Source of the DNA: JAHRAW01 sp965203265
Lineage (GTDB): Bacteria; Pseudomonadota; Gammaproteobacteria; Arenicellales; Poriferihabitantaceae
DNA: 64,000 nt
Assembly (NCBI GenBank): GCA_965203265.1
Contig: CBDBBV010000002.1
Span: forward strand, 1,302,001-1,366,000
Direction of reading: 5' to 3'
The notes under the pieces are model-generated. The model ran no database searches. It saw only the letters and a program-made list of their open reading frames with translations, and was not told the origin of the DNA. Both the position numbers and the translations under genes were made by a program. This document shows, in pieces, positions 52,864 to 63,608 of the stretch (position 1 is its first letter; each line of letters starts with the position of its first letter).

Positions 52864-53928
52864 TCAGGCCGCGGTGCGCGCGTAGGGCTGTTCCTCGGCT
52901 TCATCTCGCACGATTTCGAGGGCTTGGTGAATCACCTCCACGCCGGCTCCCTTCCTCGGCCCGTGGGTGGAAAGATGCCGCCGCCACCCTCTGGCGCCCG
53001 GCTGCCCGTGGTACAGGCCGAGCAGATGTCGAGTCAGATGGCGCAGAGGAACGCCCCGAGCCAGTTGTCGCTCGATATACGGCAGATACGCCTGCACCAC
53101 TTCGGCGCGCGTTTGCGGCGCGGAATCGGGTTCGGCGTCGTTGAAAATCACCCGATCCACCGCGCGCAGCATCCACGGTTGCCGGCACGCCTCCCGTCCC
53201 ACCATGACGCCATCGACATGACGCAGGTGGTCGCGCGCCTCGCACAGAGTCTTGACGCCGCCATTGACGGTAAAGCGAATATCGGGAAAATCCCGCTTCA
53301 AACGGTACACGCGGTCGTAGCGCAGGGTCGGAATTTGGCGATTTTCCTTGGGACTGAGGCCGCGCAACCAAGCCTTGCGGGCGTGGATGATGAAGTGTTC
53401 GCAGCCGCCTCGAGCAACCCGCTCGACAAAATTCGCCAGATATTCATAGCTGTCGTGGTGGTCGATGCCGATTCTCGTCTTCACAGTTACCGGAATGGAA
53501 ACCGCCGCGCCCATCGCCGCAACGCAGCGCGCCACCAGCGCGGGCTCCGCCATCAGGCAAGCGCCGAATCGGGCATTGCGGACGCGCGCGCTGGGGCAGC
53601 CGATGTTGAGATTCACTTCGTCATACCCGGCTCGCTCGGCCAAACTCGCGCACAACGCCAGCTGTGCCGGATCGCATCCGCCCAGCTGAATCCCCAACGG
53701 ATGCTCACACGGGTCGAAACCGAGCAGGCGGTCGCGCTCGCCGTGGATGATCGCGGCACTCACCTTCATCTCGGTGTACAACTTCATGCGCGCGGAAAAC
53801 AGGCGCAAAAATGCCCGGCAGTGACGATCGGTCACATCCAACATCGGCGCAACGGAAAACTCTTCAGCCACGGCGGTATCCGCGTGTACGAGGGCTCCGA
53901 TTCTAGCATTCGCCGCAAGGCAGTCCAT
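52864..53928 (-). CDS. dusA: tRNA-dihydrouridine synthase A
   Basis: DusA reduces uridines 20/20a of tRNA with FMN and NADPH. The N-terminal FSVAPMLDVTDRHCRAFLRL is DusA-type, the catalytic cysteine is in NLNIGCPSARVRNARFGACL, and HARKAWLRGLSPKENR and VNGGVKTL line the FMN site. From ATG 53928 the length is 354 residues (E. coli 345). The open frame further upstream is the ubiA relic, not coding. Confidence 0.95.
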   Translation of the reverse strand: MDCLAANARIGALVHADTAVAEEFSVAPMLDVTDRHCRAFLRLFSARMKLYTEMKVSAAIIHGERDRLLGFDPCEHPLGIQLGGCDPAQLALCASLAERAGYDEVNLNIGCPSARVRNARFGACLMAEPALVARCVAAMGAAVSIPVTVKTRIGIDHHDSYEYLANFVERVARGGCEHFIIHARKAWLRGLSPKENRQIPTLRYDRVYRLKRDFPDIRFTVNGGVKTLCEARDHLRHVDGVMVGREACRQPWMLRAVDRVIFNDAEPDSAPQTRAEVVQAYLPYIERQLARGVPLRHLTRHLLGLYHGQPGARGWRRHLSTHGPRKGAGVEVIHQALEIVRDEAEEQPYARTAA

Positions 53929-53954
53929 CTGCAACCTATTTCGCCGATTTTCGC

Positions 53955-54205
53955 CTAGCCGCTCGCCGCCAGAGCGAGGGCGAAACCACAGAAAACCGCC
54001 GCGCCGTACCAGTTGTTGTTGCGGAAGGCGCTCAGGCAGAGGTCGCGTTCGCGCTCGCGGCACAGGTATTACTGCCAGCCGGCGCACAGCAGGGCGATGA
54101 GGGCGTTGTCCCATCGGCCAAAGAGGATGGCGGTGGATTTGACGCCGATGCGCAGGTCGTCTTCGCGGTCGACCAGAGCGTATTGGGTGTCGTAGGCGAC
54201 TACCC
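53955..54205 (-). pseudogene. truncated, deleted copy of the ubiA 3' end
   Basis: The segment repeats the last part of ubiA (59588-59930): VVAYDTQYALVDREDDLRIG and VKSTAILFGRWDNA are conserved, then about 90 bp (30 codons) are missing, apparently by recombination between two AGCAGGGCGA direct repeats (59721 and 59811 in the intact gene). A CAA to TAA change after LLCAGWQ puts a stop in the remaining frame. The 5' part is absent. It lies downstream of autotransporter 2 while intact ubiA lies upstream of it. Confidence 0.9.
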
Positions 54206-54235
54206 GCTCATCCATCCGCTGGGCATCGGGCATTG

Positions 54236-54270
54236 AAAAAAAAATCGGTAGCGCTGGAGATACGCTACCG
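54236..54270 (-). terminator. rho-independent terminator of autotransporter 2
   Basis: On the minus strand CGGTAGCG, a 9-base loop, CGCTACCG and then A followed by nine T: an 8-bp stem with T tract, about 75 bp after the autotransporter 2 stop. Just before it, CGGCGGGTG/CACCCGCCG (54299-54326) forms another 9-bp hairpin. Confidence 0.85.
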
Positions 54271-54343
54271 CTTGGGCAAGGGTTGAGGGAATGGCGGACG
54301 GCGGGTGCCACCAACGTCACCCGCCGCCCATTGATCATCGAAG

Positions 54344-57300
54344 TTAGAATCGCGCCTCGCCCTTCAGCAAGATGGCGTGGGCGGCGTCTGCGCCTATGGT
54401 TTCTTGGCGTTCTCCGGATAGGCGTAAGGTGAACGAACCGGCGGTTTTCCAATCCAAGCCGAGGCGGTAGCGCGTGCTGTTTTCTTGTAGGGTCATGCCG
54501 CTCCACGGAGTCAGCAGGCCGTCTCGCTCGCCGGAGGCGGATAGGCCATAGCCGAGGCGCATTTCCAGTCTTCCGCTCGCTTCGCGGGCGATGTTTTCGC
54601 GTAGGCCGTTCGACCAGATTTGGTCGCTGCCGCTGTTGACGCCGCTATTGCCGTAGGCGGGGCGCATTTCGAAGGACAGGCCCTGACCATCGGCGCCTGC
54701 CGCTAGCCGCACCATGCCCATAATCCCCCATTCCTCGTAGTCGCTGCGACCGAGCAGGGTGTGCATGGCGACGGACGCGCTCACCCCCGTGCGTGGGTTG
54801 TCGTAGAGCACGCTGCCGTGCATTTCCGCGCCGGTGCCGGTGTTGCCGTCTCCGCCGTCGTGGCGGGCGCCGAGGGATAGGGAGGGGGTTAGCGATCTGC
54901 CGTTGCGCAAGGATTGGGTGCGGCGGGCTTCCAGCGCGATGCGGATGAGGGTGGCGCTCAAGGTGAGGGAATCCGGTTGCTCGGCACTTTCCTCGATTTC
55001 CATTTCGGTTTGCGTGAACTCTCCCTTGAGGCGAATGTGGGCACCGGTTTCATCTGCCCACATTTGGCCGCTACCGCCCACGCTCAGAGTTTGCAGGGTT
55101 ACATCGTTGGTCGAGGCCAAGCCGTCATTCGGGCTGATTTCGATTTCGCCGCTGCCGTAGCCAGCGCTCGCCCACCATTCCATCTGCTCGCCGCGCCCGC
55201 CGAAGTAGGGGTGTAGGCTGATCAGATCGATTTCGTAGTCGCCCTGTTTGCCGGCTTCGGTTTCGTAGTCGAATGCGCCCTGACTCCACGAAAGCGCCAT
55301 GCCGGCCAGCAGGTTGTCGCGCAATTTGGTGTCTACGCCGAGTTGGGCGCCTTGCAAACTGCCGTCAAACGATTGGCCATCGTTCTCGCCGGAGAGACTG
55401 GTGTATTTGCCGCCGCCCCACAGGGATAGCGAAGATGCGCCGTTGTTACCGCCGCCGCCACCGTTCAGGGGCAAGACGAAGTGGGAGTTGTGCAACAGGT
55501 CGCGCACGGGGCGGTGGCCGTTCAGCAAGTTCGGGGCGTGGGTGACGAGTGCGCCGGATAGGGTGCGTTGACCGCCGAGACTGGCCGAGGCGCTCGTTGC
55601 GTTTCCGCTTGCCTCGAACACCTGTCCGATTCGTGCGGAAATGGCGCCGCTCACTCGTCCGGCCACGGCGCGCGCCACTTCGGGCACTACCGCCTGATGT
55701 ACCGGCTCCAAGTCGTTCACGATGGTGATCACCTGCTCGTAAGTTAAGGTCAGGCCGCCGATGGGGGTGGTCGCAGTGAGGGTGATGGTGCGCCCGATGG
55801 TGGCGTTCTGCGCGATCTCGATGGTAACCGCATTGCTACTGCTCTGGGCGTTGGTGGGGATGGTCAGTGTGGTTGGCAAGATCGGATCGCTGGTGTAATC
55901 CTCGGACACCTTCGCCGCGTCGGCGGCAGTGTCGCCGACAACTTCGATCGTTACCGTAGCATCGGATGGCGGCCTTTCATCCAACATCGCCGTTACCACC
56001 ACCGTACCGCCCGGCCCCACGCGCGGCGGGTTGGCCGAGAGGATCAGGCCGAGGGGATCATCGTCATCGATGGTAACCACCACCTCGCGCTGACTACCGG
56101 CGCGCACGCCGACCGGCAAGGTGCCGAGGGTGATGGTGAAGGTCTCGTTGTCCTTGTCATCCGAGTCATCGTTGATGCGGATGCTTTCGCTGGCGCTGGT
56201 GGAGTTGGCGGGAATGGTGATGGAATTGAGCGCACCGTAATCGACCTCATCCGCGTCAACCGCGCCGCCGCCGGGAGTAAGGGTTATCGCAATGGTCACA
56301 TCCCTATCCACCGCCGATGACAAAGTCGCCGTTATCGTCAAAGACTCGTTCTCGCGCACCGGATTGGGCGTAGCCGACAGCGACACGGTGGGTAGGCTGG
56401 AGATGGGTTCGTCATCCTCGATGGTGAGCGACAGCGAAGTCGGGCTACCCGCATCCACGGTGAGGGGTAACTGTGCGCCCAACTGCACTGTGAGGGTTTC
56501 GTCATCGGTGTCGATATCCTGATTGGTGGTGAGGGTGGCGGTGGCGGTGAGGTCGCCGCTTGGAATGGTGATGGAATCGAGCGTGCCGTAGTCGTCCGGC
56601 TCGGCAGTGCCCGCGATCAAACTGATCGGAATGACCACATCGGTAGTCAGCACCGCCGAGAGGGCCGCGGTAATGGTTACCGGCGAACCCTCGGTTACCC
56701 GATTCGCCGAGGCCGAAAGCGACACCGTGGGGAAAGCCGCGCCGTCGGCGTCCACCACCAACACCTTGACCGTGCGGTTGCTCGCCGGCAATCCTGTGTA
56801 GTCGCTGTCGCCGGAGAGCGAATAGAACAGGTCTACTTCATCGTGGTCGGAGTCCGCATCGGTTTTTGCGGTGAGGGTAACGGGTTGCGGCGTATTCCAG
56901 TCGCTCGTGGTGAAAGACAGATTCTCCGGCGCAACCGTCAGTTTTTCATTGAGTTTGGTGTTGGTATTCAGCGCCATCGTTACTCTGGCCGAAGGCTGTG
57001 CGCTCAGCCTCGCCGTATAGGTGGTCGTTGTCCCTTCGTTGAGGCGTATGGAGGTGGCGCTGAAACGCACGCTGGGGGTCTTGTCGGTGATGGTAATCGT
57101 TACCGAGGCAGGGTCTCCGGCGACTACTCCCGAAGGCAGGGTGCCTAGACCTACCGTGAAGGTCTCGTCATCGGTGTCGGCGTCCACCGTCGTTGCGACT
57201 ATCGAACTGGCCTCGGTGACGCCAATGGGGAAATCGAAGCGAAGATCTTCCGTAAAACCGTGGTCGCCTTTCTCAGCCGTACTCGAGGTTACCCTTGCCA

Positions 57301-59304
57301 CGATTGAAAAATCTGCCACCGGCGCCTTGGACAGCGTCATCGTGAGTATTATCTGCTCGCCCTCCACCACCGGATTCGGCTCAGCCACCAGCGTTACCGT
57401 GGTGGGGGTCGTGGGCGCGGCATCGTCATCGTCGATGGTGATCACCACCGAGGTGGTGCTGCCGGCGGATACTCCGGTCGGCAGCGTGCCCAGAGCCACT
57501 GTGAAGGTCTCGTCGTCGGTGTCGGTGTCCTGCGCCGTGGTGATGGTGGCCGTGCCGGAAGTTGCGCCGAGATTGATCCGTATGCTGTTCAGGGTGCCGT
57601 AGTCTCCGTCTTCTGCGGAACCCGCCGTCAGCGTGATGGGGATTTCGATGGCGGCCTGCAGCGCCGCCGAAAGAGTTGCGGTAACCGTAACCGAGGAACC
57701 CTCGGCAACCGTGGTCGGCGTGGCCGAGAGGGTTACCGTGGGGTTGGTGGTGGGCGCGGTAAGACTCAACGAAACCGTTTGCCCGTCGACCCAGTTCGTG
57801 GCTGGCCTGTAAACCCAAGAGAGGCCGGTCTGAGCAGCATCCCCCCCGCTGAAGGCAAACGCTGTCCCGTCGACGTTCAGTGTCAGCGAGCTGAGGGTGC
57901 TCTTTACATTGCTAGCTTGAAGAACGCCTCCTGTTCCTCTGAATGTGACGAAGAATTGCTGTAGGCTACTATCCCAGTAGGCTGCTTCGAACTGATATGT
58001 GCTCCCTCCAAAGGTGAAGTCATCGTCCGTCAACACGGTCGCGCTTGAGCAGTTGTCCTGAGTGGCTTGAGTATTGTCACAGCCAAAAAGTCCAGAATCC
58101 TCATCCACCGTCAGCGTGGCCGACCACACCGTCGTGGTGGTGGTGGTGGTCGTCGACGCCGCCCGCGTGATGGTTACTGTGTAGGTTTTCTTGGTGGAAT
58201 CTTGGGCGGTTACCTCGACCAAGATGGCGTTGGCGCCCGTGGAAAGGGCGATGGCGGCGCTGGCCGAGCCGCTGTTTACTGCCGTCAGACTGCCGCTCTT
58301 GCCGACCTTGATGGTGGCGTTGGCTTGTGCTCTGGTGGGCGTCAGTTTTACATGAGTGATGGTGTTGGCCACGGATGCAGTGTAGGCGGTGGTGGCGGAG
58401 GCGAAGGTGCCGATGGACAGAGCCGAGAAGGAGCCCGTCGAACTCGTGCTACTGGTGGCGGTCAGGGCGCTCAGATTGGCGTTATTGGATTGCGTAGCCG
58501 CCGCTCTGGTGATGGTTACCGTGTAGGTTTTCTTGGTGGAATCTTGGGCGGTTACCTCGACCAAGATGGCGTTGGCGCCCGTGGATAGGCTGATGGCGTC
58601 GCTCGCCGAGCCGCTGTTCACTGCCGTCAGACTACCGCTCTTGCCGACCTTGATGGTGGCGTTGGCTTGCGCTCTGGTCGGTGTCAATTTCACATGGGTG
58701 ATGGTGTTGGCCACGGATGCCGTGTAGGCGATGGTGGCGGAGGCGAAGGTGCCGATGGACAGAGCCGAGAAGGAGCCCGTCGAGCTGGTGCTGCTGGAGG
58801 CCGTCAGGGCGCTCAGATTGGCGTTGTTGGATTGGGTTGTGGCCGTGCAGGACGTGGCTATTTTCAGGGAGATCGTGTCGCCGGCGCTCCAAGAGAGGCC
58901 ACTGTTATTCCACTGGGCCGCGTTGTTGCTTTTAGTGGCACTCGAGAAATTGAACGCCGTGGTTCCGACGCAGAGCTTGTACGAGTTGAGGTCAGTACCC
59001 GAGAAGGAGACGCCGAAGCCCATGGCAAGGGCGTTGGAGCTATTGGTGAAAAGGTATGTGATTGAATAGCTCTTGCTCCCAACCGTGAAATCGTCATCCG
59101 TAAGACGGGTTGCGCAACTACCCTCCTGACATCCTTTCTGGCCGAATTGGTCCGCGACCGTCAGTGTCGCCGTCCAGACAGTGGTGGTTTGCGCCGCCGC
59201 GGGCGCGGGGTCGAACAAGCACAGTGCACCCACCAGCAACGCGGAGGAAAGATGGGCGAGGCGGCGGATGGATGCGCCCGATGCGGCGCGCGTTCGGCGG
59301 GCGC

Positions 59305-59317
<13 letters not shown>
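54344..59317 (-). CDS. autotransporter 2: repeat and Calx-beta passenger with C-terminal beta-barrel
   Basis: A 1657-residue paralogue of autotransporter 1. The signal peptide is HLSSALLVGALCLFDPAPAA; GTG 59317 follows AGGAGG by 12 bases and ATG 59308 is nine bases later. The passenger has two near-identical 114-residue cadherin-like repeats (about 159-386), then Calx-beta repeats (about 515-1090; SVTVTATLSAALQAAIEIPI). The barrel spans about 1295-1657 (LSGENDGQSFDGSLQGAQLG, ending ILLKGEARF). As in autotransporter 1, the frame stays open upstream into a C tract and a leader with promoter, so the real start may be 59463 in one register. Confidence 0.88.
58158..58841 (-). repeat. 342-bp tandem duplication inside autotransporter 2
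   Basis: Two nearly identical 342-bp (114-codon) units encode NLSALTA-SSTSSTGSFSAL, then SVANTITHVKLTPTRAQANA, then ILVEVTAQDSTKKTYTVTIT. High DNA identity implies recent duplication and a length that may vary between strains. Confidence 0.85.
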
Positions 59318-59463
<146 letters not shown>

Positions 59464-59535
59464 GTTGGTGATCCTCTCGGTTGGTAGGGTTGGTGTGGCG
59501 GCTATTCGACCGCCTCGGGAATGGGACTTGGGCGG

Positions 59536-59564
59536 GTTATAGCCCATTTTTCGGCGTTTGACAA
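59536..59564 (-). promoter_or_regulatory. promoter of the autotransporter 2 leader
   Basis: On the minus strand TTGTCA (59564-59559), 17 bp, TATAAC (59541-59536). Predicted start of transcription near 59529, about 66 bases before the leader ATG, as in autotransporter 1. Confidence 0.7.
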
Positions 59565-59587
59565 CCCCTATTTCGCCATTTTTTCGT

Positions 59588-60445
59588 CTAGCTGCCCGCC
59601 AACAGGGCGAGCGCCAAACCGCAGAAAACCGCCGCGCCGTACCAGTTGTTGCCGCGAAAGGCGCGCAGCCAGTCCTCACGCCGCCGCTCGCGGCACAGGT
59701 ATTGCTGCCAGCCGGCGCACAGCAGGGCGAGGGCGAGGCCGAGGTCGAAGTGCCAGGACAATCCGCGCCGCCAGCCGATGAGGGCGAGGGTCGCCACACT
59801 GGCCAGATGCAGCAGGGCGATGACGGCGTTGTCCCATCTGCCAAAGAGGATGGCGGTGGATTTGACGCCGATGCGCAGGTCGTCTTCGCGGTCGACCAGG
59901 GCGTATTGGGTGTCGTAGGCGACCACCCACAGGAAGTTGGCGGCGAACAGCAGCCACGCCTCGGGCGGCAACGCGCCTTGCACGGCGGCGTAGGCCAGAG
60001 GTATGCCCCAGGAGAAGGCGACGGCGAGAACGAGCTGGGCGAGGTGGGTAACGCGCTTGGCGAACGGGTAGAGGGCGGCGACGAGCAGGGCGAACAGGGA
60101 GAGCAACTGGGCGAGGCGATTCAGTTGCAGCACCAGCAGCGCCGCCGCCAACAGCAACGGCACGAGCAGCGCCAGCGCCTGCTTCGGGCGCAGTTCGCCG
60201 CTGGCCAGCGGGCGCTCGCGGGTGCGCCGTACCAACGGGTCGATGCGGCGATCGGCGTGGTCGTTGAGCACGCAACCAGCGGCGCGCATGAGCACGGTGC
60301 CGGCGATGAAGATCACCACGATGGTGGAGTCGGGGCGGCCATCGCCCGCCAGCCACAGCGCCCACAGGGTCGGCCACAACAGCAGGAATGCGCCGATGGG
60401 CTGGTGCATGCGCATCAATCGCAGGTAGGCGTGCAGGGTGGTCAT
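59588..60445 (-). CDS. ubiA: 4-hydroxybenzoate polyprenyltransferase UbiA
   Basis: UbiA attaches the polyprenyl chain to 4-hydroxybenzoate in ubiquinone synthesis, in the inner membrane. The 285 residues have about nine helices and both Asp-rich motifs: VLNDHADRRIDPLVRRT and YDTQYALVDREDD. The start overlaps the recG stop by ATGA, so translation is coupled. The 3' part is duplicated as a relic at 53955-54205. Confidence 0.95.
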   Translation of the reverse strand: MTTLHAYLRLMRMHQPIGAFLLLWPTLWALWLAGDGRPDSTIVVIFIAGTVLMRAAGCVLNDHADRRIDPLVRRTRERPLASGELRPKQALALLVPLLLAAALLVLQLNRLAQLLSLFALLVAALYPFAKRVTHLAQLVLAVAFSWGIPLAYAAVQGALPPEAWLLFAANFLWVVAYDTQYALVDREDDLRIGVKSTAILFGRWDNAVIALLHLASVATLALIGWRRGLSWHFDLGLALALLCAGWQQYLCRERRREDWLRAFRGNNWYGAAVFCGLALALLAGS

Positions 60446-62469
60446 ACTTCGGCGTAGGCTTCGCGGGCGCTGATCCAGCGTTTGATGAGGGGGTCGATGG
60501 CTTGCGGATGGTACGCGCGCAAGCGGCGGGCGATGCCCTCGACTTGCGGCAGCAGGGCGCGGTCGCGCGATAGGTCGCTCACCTTCATCTGCTGCAATCC
60601 GGTCTGGCGGGTGCCGAGCAGCTCGCCGGGGCCGCGCTGTTCGAGGTCTTGGTTGGCGATGACGAAGCCGTCGTTGGTGTCGCGCAGGATGGCGAGGCGT
60701 TGGCGCGCCGATTGGCCGAGGGGCGGCTGGTACATGAGCACGCACACGGCCTGTTGCGCGCCGCGCCCGACTCGCCCGCGCAACTGGTGCAGCTGCGCCA
60801 GCCCGAGGCGCTCGGCGTTTTCGACGATCATGAGGCTGGCGGCGGGCACATCGACGCCCACTTCGATCACCGTGGTGGCGACCAGCAGGTCGATGTCGCC
60901 GTGGTGGAATCTGCGCATGATTTCTTCCTTTTCGGCGGATTTCATGCGCCCGTGGATGAGATCGACGGCGACTTCGGGGAGTTGTCGGGCGAGGGTTTCG
61001 CGAGTTTCCGTGGCGGCCTGCGCCTGCAGTTTGTCCGATTCCTCGATGAGCGGGCATACCCAGTAGGCTTGCTGCTTGCGTCCGCGCATTTTGCGGATGC
61101 GCGCGGCCACTTCGGCACGGCGGCTGTTGGGCAACACCACGGTGTGCACGGGTTTGCGCCCCGGCGGGAGTTCGTCGATGCTGGAGATGTCGAGGTCGGC
61201 GTAGAAAATCATCGCCATGGAGCGCGGGATGGGCGTCGCGCTCATGATCAGCTGGTGCGGCACGATGCCGCTACCGCCGCTGCCGCCGTCGTCGCCTCCT
61301 CCCGCCTTGTTGCGCAGAGCCAGGCGTTGATCGACGCCGAAACGATGCTGCTCGTCGACGATCATCAGGCCGAGGCGGTGGAATTCCACCTGCTGCTGGA
61401 AGAGGGCGTGGGTGCCGATGACCATCTGCGATTCCCCCGACTGAATGCGGTGCACCGATTTCGCCCGCGCCGCCGCCGGCATTCGTCCGCTCAGCCATTC
61501 GAGTTCGATGCCGAGGGGTTCGAGCCATCCGGCGAAGGTTTTGCGATGCTGCTCGGACAGCAATTCCGTGGGCGCCATGAGGGCCGCCTGATGGCCGCCG
61601 TCGATGGCGCTCAGCGCCGCCGCCGCCGCCACCACGGTCTTGCCGGAGCCCACATCCCCCTGAATCAAGCGCATGGCCGGCGATGAGCCGGCCAGATCGG
61701 CCAACACTTCGCCGATAACCCGCTGCTGGGCGGCGGTCAGGGTGAAGCTGAGTTGCGACTGCAATTTCTCCCAGCTGCCGCCGCCGGCGTTGCATCGGGG
61801 GGCGTTGCGCGCGCGGTGTTTTTCCCGCAGGCGGGCGAGGGCGAGGTGATGGGCGAGCAGCTCCTCGGTGGCTAGCCGTTGTTGCGCCGGGTGGGTACCG
61901 GCGAGCAGGGCGTCGGTGTCGGCATCGGGGGGCGGGTGGTGGACGGTTTGCAGGGCTTGTTCGAGGGGCATGAGGTCGAAGTGTTGGCGTACCGACTGGG
62001 GCAGGCATTCTTGCAGGTTATCAAGGTCGCGGTCGAGGGTTTGGCCGACCAATTTGCGCATGGCGTCGGCGCCGATGCCGGCGGTGGTCGGGTAGATCGG
62101 CGTGAGCGCGGCTTCGGTGGCGTTTTGCGGGTAATTCGGGTAGAGGCGGTATTCCGGATGCACCATTTCCGGCGGATGGATGCCGCTACGCCGCGCTTCG
62201 CCGTAGCAACGCACCCAGAGGCCCGTTTGGAAGCCGCGCTGTTGCGCCGGGTAGAAGTGGAAGAAGCGCAGAGTCAGGCCATCGGTTTCGTCGCGGATGT
62301 GAACCCGTAGGCTACGCCGCCGGCCCGGTTGAATGTCGGCTCCCTCGATTCGCCCCAGCACCACCGCCTCACGCCCCATTTGCAGGTCGCGAATCGGGGT
62401 AATGCGGGTGCGATCCTGATAGCGGTACGGCAGATGGAAGAGCAGATCGCGCGGGTGCTCGATGCCCAT
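60442..62469 (-). CDS. recG: ATP-dependent DNA helicase RecG
   Basis: RecG rescues stalled forks and processes recombination junctions. Walker A is GDVGSGKTVVAA, the family-specific DEQHRFGVDQR and SATPIPRSMAM follow, and ATTVIEVGVDVPAA with HQLRGRVGRG mark the helicase core. From the first ATG (62469) it has 675 residues, but RecG-like sequence continues upstream in frame (LQRLGGIGPRIAARLQRMGI) to about 62540 with no ATG, GTG or TTG; a CTG at 62544 would give 700 residues. A Gly/Ser/Asp-rich insert (AGGGDDGGSGGSG) lies before PHQLIMSATP. Confidence 0.94.
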   Translation of the reverse strand: MGIEHPRDLLFHLPYRYQDRTRITPIRDLQMGREAVVLGRIEGADIQPGRRRSLRVHIRDETDGLTLRFFHFYPAQQRGFQTGLWVRCYGEARRSGIHPPEMVHPEYRLYPNYPQNATEAALTPIYPTTAGIGADAMRKLVGQTLDRDLDNLQECLPQSVRQHFDLMPLEQALQTVHHPPPDADTDALLAGTHPAQQRLATEELLAHHLALARLREKHRARNAPRCNAGGGSWEKLQSQLSFTLTAAQQRVIGEVLADLAGSSPAMRLIQGDVGSGKTVVAAAAALSAIDGGHQAALMAPTELLSEQHRKTFAGWLEPLGIELEWLSGRMPAAARAKSVHRIQSGESQMVIGTHALFQQQVEFHRLGLMIVDEQHRFGVDQRLALRNKAGGGDDGGSGGSGIVPHQLIMSATPIPRSMAMIFYADLDISSIDELPPGRKPVHTVVLPNSRRAEVAARIRKMRGRKQQAYWVCPLIEESDKLQAQAATETRETLARQLPEVAVDLIHGRMKSAEKEEIMRRFHHGDIDLLVATTVIEVGVDVPAASLMIVENAERLGLAQLHQLRGRVGRGAQQAVCVLMYQPPLGQSARQRLAILRDTNDGFVIANQDLEQRGPGELLGTRQTGLQQMKVSDLSRDRALLPQVEGIARRLRAYHPQAIDPLIKRWISAREAYAEV

Positions 62470-62588
62470 CCGCTGCAGCCGCGCCGCAATTCGGGGGCCG
62501 ATGCCGCCGAGTCGCTGCAGGGGATGTGGAGCCTTGGAGTTCAGGGGGAATTCGCCTTGCGCCTTGCGTGGTGTTCGGTTTCAGCTTT

Positions 62589-62984
62589 TCAGCTGTGCTT
62601 GTCGAGCACGAGGACGGCTTCGATCTCGATGGCCGCGCCCTTGGGCAAGGCCGCCGCGCCGACCACCGCCCGCGCCGGATACGGCGCCCGAAAATAGCGC
62701 GCCATGACCTCGTTGACGACGGCGAAATTGGCCAGATCGGTGAGGAAAATGCTCACCTTGACGGCGTCGTTCAGCGTCCCGCCGGCAGCAGCGGCCACCG
62801 CCGCAAGGTTGCCGAACGCCTGACGAGCAGCGGCCTCGAAGTCGCGCCCCGCCATTTCACCGGTATTCGGGTCGAGGGGTATCTGCCCGGAAAGATAAAC
62901 CGTGTCGCCGACTCGAACGCCCTGAGAATAAGTCCCAACGGCGGCGGGCGCTAGTTCGCTGTGGATGGCTTCGATGGCAGGCAT
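62589..62984 (-). CDS. ridA: RidA family enamine/imine deaminase
   Basis: RidA hydrolyses reactive 2-aminoacrylate-type enamines released by PLP enzymes. The start ATG 62984 (MPAIEAIHSELAPAAVG) has GGAGA seven bases upstream and gives 131 residues. Typical motifs are GTYSQGVRVGDTVYLSGQIP, VKVSIFLTDLANFAVVNEVM and the arginine of YPARAVVGAAALPKGA that binds the carboxylate. It is the first gene of ridA-recG-ubiA. Confidence 0.95.
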   Translation of the reverse strand: MPAIEAIHSELAPAAVGTYSQGVRVGDTVYLSGQIPLDPNTGEMAGRDFEAAARQAFGNLAAVAAAAGGTLNDAVKVSIFLTDLANFAVVNEVMARYFRAPYPARAVVGAAALPKGAAIEIEAVLVLDKHS

Positions 62985-63049
62985 GGCCGTCTCCGAGGTA
63001 GTTGAATCGGCAGAGATTACACCACACTCACGGGGATTTTTCCCGTTGG

Positions 63050-63110
63050 TGTACGATGCCGATACATCCCGGATTACGGGCGGTTTGAAACTGGCGTAAG
63101 GAGGCGACAA
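63050..63110 (+). repeat. leader repeat of cassette D
   Basis: TGTACGATGCCGATACATCC, CGGATTACGGGCGGTTTGAA, then ACTGGCGTAAGGAGGCGACA before GTG. The TGTACGATGCC(G/A)ATACAT core matches the right end of the IS at 5763-5788. Confidence 0.88.
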
Positions 63111-63608
63111 GTGATTGATTTAGCAGGGTTTAGATCGGAGACGATCGCGCGGCAGCGGATTGCCGAGTATCTGGGCGGGGCGAGGTTTGCGTTGTTGTGG
63201 AAGAATACGCCGATTCTCCGTACTTTGGCGGAGCGGCGGAAGTTCGCACAGGAGCAACCGAGTTTGGACACGGCGGTGGCGGTGTTCGGCGCGGTGCTGC
63301 GGGAGCAGGGGATTCCGCCGTGGATGCGGCTATCCCGGGACGGAATCGGCCATATCAAGGCGAGCGGGCGGGGGATCAAGCCGGAGCATCTGCGACTGGT
63401 GCAGGCGGCGGTGGATGGGGAGCAGACCTATCAGCAGCGCGACAACCAATGGATTAGCTATGCGCGAGACGAGAAGCGGCAATGGTGGGCGGTGGCGTGG
63501 AAGCTTACCGGAGACGGGCGGCGAGCGTATCTGACGACGTTCCATCGAGCAGACGATCGGCATATCGAGCGAGATCGGCGACGCGGCGGGGAGGATGGAG
63601 AGGGGTGA
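63111..63608 (+). CDS. cassette D: PBECR-like nuclease-domain protein
   Basis: A 165-residue protein from GTG after AAGGAGG. The start (VIDLAGFRSETIARQRIAEY, then LGGARFAL) is homologous to cassettes A and B, but the middle and end differ: RLSRDGIGHIKASGRGIKPE, WWAVAWKLTGDG, then RRAYLTTFHRADDRHIERDR. The end is again of the type seen in C-terminal domains of MuF-like head proteins. A conserved N-terminus joined to a diverged C-terminus suggests modular exchange. Confidence 0.7.
   Translation: MIDLAGFRSETIARQRIAEYLGGARFALLWKNTPILRTLAERRKFAQEQPSLDTAVAVFGAVLREQGIPPWMRLSRDGIGHIKASGRGIKPEHLRLVQAAVDGEQTYQQRDNQWISYARDEKRQWWAVAWKLTGDGRRAYLTTFHRADDRHIERDRRRGGEDGEG

Noticed and set aside
59470..59844. 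N-terminal extension of the autotransporter 2 leader to 59844
   Set aside because: It runs antisense-like through the ubiA 3' end and lies upstream of the predicted promoter; ATG 59463 with AGAGGA is the better start.
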